From positions 14,899,118-14,963,117 of the forward strand of contig NC_034412.1 in NCBI RefSeq assembly GCF_002078875.1: a stretch of 64,000 bases of DNA, given 5' to 3'. Of this stretch, positions 57,601 through 64,000 are shown one piece after another; positions within the stretch are counted from its first letter, which is position 1, and every line of letters begins with the position of its first letter. Source of the stretch: Numida meleagris (lineage: Eukaryota; Chordata; Aves; Galliformes; Numididae). Position numbers and translations under genes: made by a program. Under the pieces are notes generated by a model. The model saw only the letters and a list, made by a program, of their open reading frames with translations, was not told the origin of the DNA and searched no databases.

Positions 57601-60600
57601 ATTTGTTCTGCAGCCAGTTAATGAAATACAGTAGCCACTGTGATTACGTGTAGTTCAAACGAGCATCAAGGACTTGGAATAGACTTACTCTGATTTCATA
57701 CTGGAGCCAAACTCAAAATTAAACCTTTCCTGCACATACTTTTCCAAACAGAAGGCATACCTTGAAATTCAAACACTCAGTGGCAAAAACTGAGAGAAAG
57801 CATTGAAAAAGCTAACCTGAATCCATTTTTAGCAGTGACTGTTCTCCACCTGCACTTGGCCACAGGCAGGTTCTGCTTTGCTAGGCTCTGCAGTGCCGGT
57901 TCCCAGTCACCACTGCTTGGAGGAGGACAGCCTTGGCTTGCTGACACCCTTACCTCCAGCAGCACTGTGTGGCTCGTGACAAATTGATGGTGTCCATACT
58001 GTGTTTTCTGTTAGCGATCAATGAATAATTATGCAACATTTTAATTTGTTAATGCTTGAAGCTTTAAGCCTTGCCTTCAGGCATCAGTCCCGTGTGCATT
58101 CTTCCTCTCCTTCCTTGAGAGAAATCACCTGCATTCCTGTTCCTGACCTAACAGGGTTAAGTTGTTTCACAACAATGCCAGTAGCTCAGTTTAACCTCTT
58201 CTTTTCACTTTGGTAGCACAAAAAGCTAAACCACGGCTGTCGCAGTCAAAATGTGCTGCAGACCTCTGCTGCAGTCCCTGCAGAAAGCAGACAGCTACGG
58301 ATGGTTAGCCTCGCACTGTGCTGGTTCGCACAAGGTGAATGAGATGCTGTCATAAAGTACTTCCTGGAAGTGCAGGAGCACCGCAGTTTCCCCCTAGCAC
58401 CCCTCCCCACTCCTCCCAGCCCACTGCTGGGGAAGAGCAGCACCCAGAGACCCTGGGCAACCTTGCCCATAGGCACACAGCTGGTAAATAGCAGCTGAAG
58501 GAAGGGGTCTCCAGGGCTTGGGGAAACACTGTGTTTCTCCTGGTGTCACAGGGGATGAAACCAAAATTAATCCAACCTTCTCAGCCCTGTTCTTTCTGCG
58601 TTCAAATCTACCAGCTGTATGCAACCTACCAGCTCCCCCGGGAGGCAGGGAAATGGGAAAGCTTAGCCAGCTCATCCTGAGAGATGGGCTTCCTGCTCTC
58701 ATTGGCAATGCCTGCACCTCTCTCCTTGTCTCCTTCCCCCAAGCCACTGCTGTGGCCTCCACTCCTCTGTGTGCTGTCCTCCACATGGCTCTGCCCCATC
58801 CCAGTCAGCTCCATGATCTTCCCACATTTGCCACCCACGTGCTATGCAAATATACTCCAAAGTGTCTGCATTCACAGGAGAGCTGCAGCAAAACACTTAG
58901 AATGCAATGGCTTGGTTTGGTGGTGAATTTCCATGTGCATGTTAAAAAAATGCTTGTATGCAATACAAAACAGGTATAGACTCCTGGTCCTTATCAGGCA
59001 GCATTTCCTGTCTTTTTGTGTGACCATTCATTCACCTGCAGTGTCTGTCACTAATCCTGCATTCCCGAACCCAGGCTTTAAGCCTGCGCCAGATGCTGGT
59101 AGCAGCTGTGCCTGCCTCTTTCCCTGGTCTCACAGACTTGGGAACTGGATGGCAGAAGAGAGAGGTGTCCTAAAAATGCAAGGCAATGATCACCACACTG
59201 GGCATGCATTAGTGTAAATACCTGTACTAATTCTGCAACTTCATAACATTAGTCAGTGTTAACAAACAGCTGTCCAAATAAAGAACAGTAACATTCTCAA
59301 ACGGAAAATAGAACAAAGCATGTTACAGAGATAATGACACTGCAACAGGTAAGCCTGGGCTTCCTGGCTGAGGGGATTTATTTGCTAAAGGCAAATATCT
59401 GAGTACTTTTTAAGGAAAAGAAAAAGCCCTTGGGCCATTGGTGCTGACACAATTAGATGCTGCATGCAGAGGAAACTGTAGGACCAAAGCTCAGAGCTGG
59501 CTGCAGCCAGAGGTTTTCTTTTAATGGGGGAAAAGCAAGAAGAAATTTTCAAATCACAGCTACAAGCATGCTGACATACAGGCTGGCAACTGGCTTTCGC
59601 AAGTGACTCATTTTGAAGGATTTTGTAAATCGTATCATTCTGATTAACTCCTGGGTAGTAACGTGAACCATGTGGCACGGGGAAGCCTCTGATGCCCTCT
59701 GCCTTATACCCATGTTGTGCAAGCCCCACCTGTCACAGCCATGCAGGGCTGCAGATGGGAGGGGAACACCTTCGTTCCTAGGGTTTGTCCTGTTCAGGGA
59801 AAAGATTAAGATTTGCACATAGAAGTCACTTCGGTTAGGGTCTGCATTTGAGGAGCTGGGCTCCTTCTGAAGGCATGGTGGTATATGGAATGCTGGTTTA
59901 CATGAGTCAAGCTCCTTAGTAAGCATCCAGCTTTGGAGCTGCTCTTCTAAACATATAATGCAAATGAGCTAATCAAATATTTTTGTGACTCTCCACCTCT
60001 GAGTTTAAACGTCTCTCAATTTCTATTTTTTTATTTTTTAACTGAATGACAATGGTCAGCTCTGTTTCTCTTGACCAGATGCTGTATCATGTTGTGAATA
60101 ATCCACGCCTGTTGAAAGAAGAGTCCTTCATTGCTGTCACATGTTGATTGTTCAGAGACTGGGGTGGGATGGCTTTGTGCCTCTTACATGTTCTGAGTCA
60201 CTCATTGTGGTCTGGCTCCCCATGCTCAGTGTTCTGAAAAATTATTGTCGCAGCCAAAAGAATGGCTTTCATATATTGCTCCTCTGATTTTCAGCTTGTG
60301 CTTTAAAAGTGTTACTGCAGTAATGGGTGGCTATAGGATTACTGTCATTCAACACAGGCAATAATTATCCTATCCCTTTAGTTTAAGGATTTCAGAAACA
60401 CAAACTAAATTCTAATTCTGTCGTCCCAGGTTGAATGATTAAATTCTGCATACAGGTGTCCTAGAATCTAAAGACCAGACCTAAATTTTAGAGGGATTTT
60501 GCAAAAGGATGTAGATGTATATTTTCAGCATCTACTGAGATTAGCTCAGATATTGAATAAATTTCTAGCAATGCAAAGTTAACAGGACTATGTTTAAATC

Positions 60601-63600
60601 TTTGAATAACTGTCTCAAAAGCAGCAAGAGCATAGGATGAACAATCACTTGCCTTCAGTGAAACTCTTCATTAAAGAAACGAGCCCAAATGGTAAATTTT
60701 CAAACAATCCTCACTGAGTTTAGACACCCGAAAGTTAATAAAGACGAGCACAACATTCACTGAGCTTTGCATGGTGTTTGGTCAGTGGAGGCCGAAAGTC
60801 ACACTGCTGTGCAGCCATGCAGGTATTGGGTCCCCAACCCTGTCCTGGAACCCAGTGCTCTTCACAGGGTTCAGGGGATCAGGCCCCAATTAGCTGTGGA
60901 CTGACATAAACATAGCCAGCTTCACCATGTCATCAGGATGCTGTTCTGTACAGTTTTGAGTTACAAATGTGCTTTTGCAGTCTCACAATAGCTTCTACTA
61001 ATCTGACCTCTTGCTTGTCCCAGAAAACAGAAGGGCAAGATGGGTAAATGCAACATGCTTTTTTGAAACCCATCTCATTTGCAGTAAACGGAGTGTATGG
61101 GATGCGTTTTGACACTTCCTGGTCTGATTGCTATCACCTGCAGAATTGAGCAATGCAAGACCAGGAATGACATTTTATTATTATTATATTTAGTATTAAA
61201 TAGCTTATTACTTGTTTTGTGTGCAACTGTTGAACTGTGTATGTCTATAGATTTTGACTGATCAAGACCTTTTACTTCTGTGGATTTGACAGTATGGTTT
61301 GATACTTCATACTGGAGTCTGCTCTGAAGTGCTGTGGTCTAAAGATTTGCTACCAGCACATAGAGAAGTCAAACACACTGTCAAGAGTTAGCGGGTGGAA
61401 CCTGAAGCCATAGTTCTCACCTGTTTGTACACGCAAACAGCAGCTATATCTCGATTACTCTTTTCAGACAACAACAAACAGCCAAATCCTTTGAAAAGTG
61501 TCTTCTGTTAGTTTTATTTACGTGCTGCTAAGTAGTATAAACTGGAAAATACATAACAAGTTGAAGAAATTAAAGGAATGGCAAGTGTTTATTTTCAGTA
61601 CTACTTCTTAAAAAAGTAAAACAAAAAAAATTACGTACAACTAAATTTAAATAAGACTACACAACTAATTCCCCAGGTGGGGAAGAAACACTGAAAAAGT
61701 AAATATAAATTTGTTTCCTTTTTAAATATCTCAGAATTCTTTGTTCAATAAATGTTTGCTGGCATAATGAATCGAAGTGTTGTTAAGAAGCCTATTCAAT
61801 ATTCTAAGCCAAAGCCCAGGACTACACTACTCAAATTGAACAGTGGAAAAAGAATTTAACCCCTTCTGCTCATATCTTAGTTTACTTAAGTTGAGAGTAA
61901 GAAGACCAAAAGGACTGACTTTCATCAAGTCTAATTTACATAGTCAAAAGAAGCAGATATTTTAGTGCTAAACTACACAGTTTCTCTAGAACGATACCTT
62001 TCTAGTAGAAATACTGAACATCAAAGATTATTAAACAGCATCCATATTACACCTCTGGTAACTTACCAATCTGCGCAGATTAAGCTGCCTGGTCTTACGT
62101 ACACTGTTCATGAATCTCCGGCCCATCTTTTTGGCACTCCAGACTGATAGGAACATCCTATGTTTAATGCAAATTTCTTTAGGCTTTCTTCAGTCATCAA
62201 AATGAACGCAACTGCACTGAGATCTCAAGAGAAATCTCAGGGGAAAAGAGTGCAACCAGTTATTAAGAAGACTAGAAGTTGATTACTGTACCCTAGGTTG
62301 TTCCAACATTTGGATTAATCCGCCTTCCATCTGTTACAGTTTTTCTCTCTCATCTCTGTTGACAAGAAAATGCTGAGCAGACCCACAATGATAAAGGGGC
62401 AGATTTGGTCGACAGCTTCATAACAGAAGATGCAAACTAACACCTCCGTGCATATCTGTATCTTCCTCACTTACAGGAAGTTCAAAAAGTAGTAACCTGT
62501 CAAGAACTTGAGGAGATGCTCTTGAATCTTGCCTTCCCCAAGAGTGACCACCAAAGCATAATGTTAGTGTATAACTGAGTGTTCCTGAGGATTTATTCAA
62601 GTATTGTTATTGTTGATTTAAGTATTTTCCATTTGTCTCCTATATTTGTTCCTAAGAGCAGAGGTACTATCTTTCTGACAGTACCTGAAGATGGTATTAA
62701 GCTTTAGAAAAGTCTTCATTATAGGTAACCATATGAGATTGTAGATCTTGAGACTGTAGATTTGTCATAATCAAAAATGGCAGCTTATCTTGCAAAATGC
62801 ATCTCAACCTATCTTTAATTACTAATTGAAAACAGAATCATCACCTTCAGGGGAACCTTGTTTACCTCACTCAAAGGAGAACAAGGATTTAGGAAATCAT
62901 GTAAGTGGCTAAATGTACTGGGTCAAGCGCGAAATTACTTTGACTGCTGGTTCACCTTGAACGTGTCTTTGTAGCTTGTGAAGTCATAAAGACTGTCAGT
63001 ACACAGAGCTTTTCCAGTCTCCTAATGAAGACAGAAGCTCCACAAGCTCTAAAAACCATCTGGCAAGCACTTGAGGTGATGAGAAGGACAGAGGCATAGG
63101 GCAGAGTGGCTGCAGGGAAGAAAGACCAGGAGAGAGAGGACCCTATGGATTTTAGCAGCATAAGATTTTGGGTCACCAGGAAAGGCGGCTGTCCTGCATT
63201 CAAAGTAGCATACATGCATAAAAGCAATTATTTCTCATACAGATTAGTGAGGAGTTAAATAAAGGGCAGAATAGACAAAGAATGTATGCTGTGGTACCTT
63301 TAATTGATGTAGCCAGAAACCAGAGCGGCTGAAAGATCTTCAAAGTTAGAGAATGACTGTGGAATGCTGTTTAGTCCTCTTATAGCCACTATCAGCAGCT
63401 AACTTGTACTTCTGAATGTAATTTCATATTGAGATGAAAGTTTATACATTTCTGAAATAACCATTCCCTAGGTCAGTAAATGTATGCAAATGACTAAATA
63501 TACCGAGTTCACTTTTATTGCTATATCCTGACTCAGCTCTTTTCTAAACAAGGAGTCGAACTGATGCAACTTTCATTGTGGGGTAGCTGAATCTGACTAT

Positions 63601-64000
63601 TCTTATTCCTGTTCTGTCAACTATTTCTAGGTTGATATCGTTTCTGATCTAAAAAACCACACATGGTTGTAAAGATTCAGGAACTTTGTAGACTGCTACA
63701 GAGATACAATAATGCAGTTTTATTCCCATTTGCTTCCTCAAGCATTCTTTGTATTCAATTTAGCTTTTTAACTGCAACTGAGCACTGAGATAATTTTTCC
63801 ATTAATCTGTTATAATCCTGAGCTCTCATTCCTCTAAGGTGATGCAATGAGAATACAAGTTCTGATAGGAATATACGATCTTCTGAAATCCTTCTGGTAA
63901 CCTCCAAACACCTTGATTACTGATATTCTTTCCTACACTGTCTTCCCTGTTTGTTTTTCTTTGTGTCACGGTATTGTCTAAGGGTCTGCGTCCGTGACAA
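54664..64000 (-). other. Upstream DLG1 region (intron or promoter-proximal), no firm exon
   Basis: About 9.3 kb lie upstream of exon A. I found no L27 exon, no YRYQDED exon, no CR1 copy and no CpG island. Two stretches stand out: a GC-richer block at about 58240-58980 and a candidate exon at 62067-62156. The T-runs near 55850-55863 are simple sequence. If long DLG1 isoforms start further upstream, this is an intron of those transcripts. Confidence 0.6.
62067..62156 (-). other. Candidate cryptic or unannotated coding exon (30 codons)
   Basis: On the minus strand an open frame reads MFLSVWSAKKMGRRFMNSVR followed by KTRQLNLRRL. It stops exactly at a consensus-like donor TTG|GTAAGT in phase 0. 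The stretch is Arg/Lys-rich and uses several CpG-containing Arg codons, unlike the AT-rich surroundings. It lies upstream of exon A on the DLG1 strand and would splice in frame to the phase-0 exons. I do not recognise the peptide, and no clear promoter or acceptor was seen. It may be chance. Confidence 0.2.

Noticed and set aside
58518..58979. 153-codon plus-strand frame, the longest in the window, as a gene
   Set aside because: There is no recognisable domain, it overlaps long frames on the other strand, and no promoter, splice or polyadenylation context was visible. It is kept only as a low-interest observation.

Overview
The window looks like avian nuclear DNA, AT-rich and made mostly of introns. 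It holds the middle of one gene, DLG1 (SAP97, a PSD-95-family MAGUK scaffold), on the minus strand. The bird assignment rests on six pieces of CR1 LINE 3' ends, recognised by the terminal ATTCTATGATTCT-type signature, and on seeing no mammalian SINE or L1. The species cannot be fixed from sequence alone; a galliform such as chicken is plausible. DLG1 rather than DLG2, DLG3 or DLG4 is indicated by paralogue-specific residues, such as [12 protein letters not shown] in PDZ2 and the proline-rich exon beginning PTEAV.

Layout, in transcription order (high to low coordinates). 54664-64000: upstream intron or upstream gene region with no recognised exon and one weak exon candidate (62067-62156). 54388-54612: coding part of an alternative first coding exon (MNYIFGNN..., 75 codons). 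37769-54387: a long intron with four CR1 pieces. 37406-37741: a second alternative N-terminal exon (MTAYCHNY..., 112 codons) resembling alternative N-termini of DLG2 and DLG3. 32763-32861 and 28715-28768: two proline-rich cassette-type exons (33 and 18 codons). 25090-25140: pre-PDZ1 linker. 24752-24876 and 23183-23352: PDZ1. 23183-23352 (end), 22367-22503 and 21704-21848: PDZ2. 17136-17262: PDZ2-PDZ3 linker. 14929-15085 and 13642-13744: PDZ3. 3433-3547: post-PDZ3 helix and linker up to the SH3 border. 1-3432: intron. The SH3 and guanylate-kinase exons lie below coordinate 1; the L27 exons were not found and probably lie above 64000.

Every exon boundary has a GT/AG pair and every junction phase fits, so the 11 common exons (1283 bp) form one continuous reading frame. 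Both alternative N-terminal exons end in phase 0 and could join either proline-rich exon. The isoforms starting here would lack the N-terminal L27 domain and carry different cysteine-bearing N-termini in front of the same three PDZ domains.

No second protein gene, tRNA, rRNA, CRISPR or prokaryote-type system was found. The most interesting content is the alternative N-terminal exon architecture. The other observations are a 22-bp exact duplication flanking PDZ exons, a GC-rich block at about 58.2-59.0 kb, and a weak candidate exon at about 62.1 kb.
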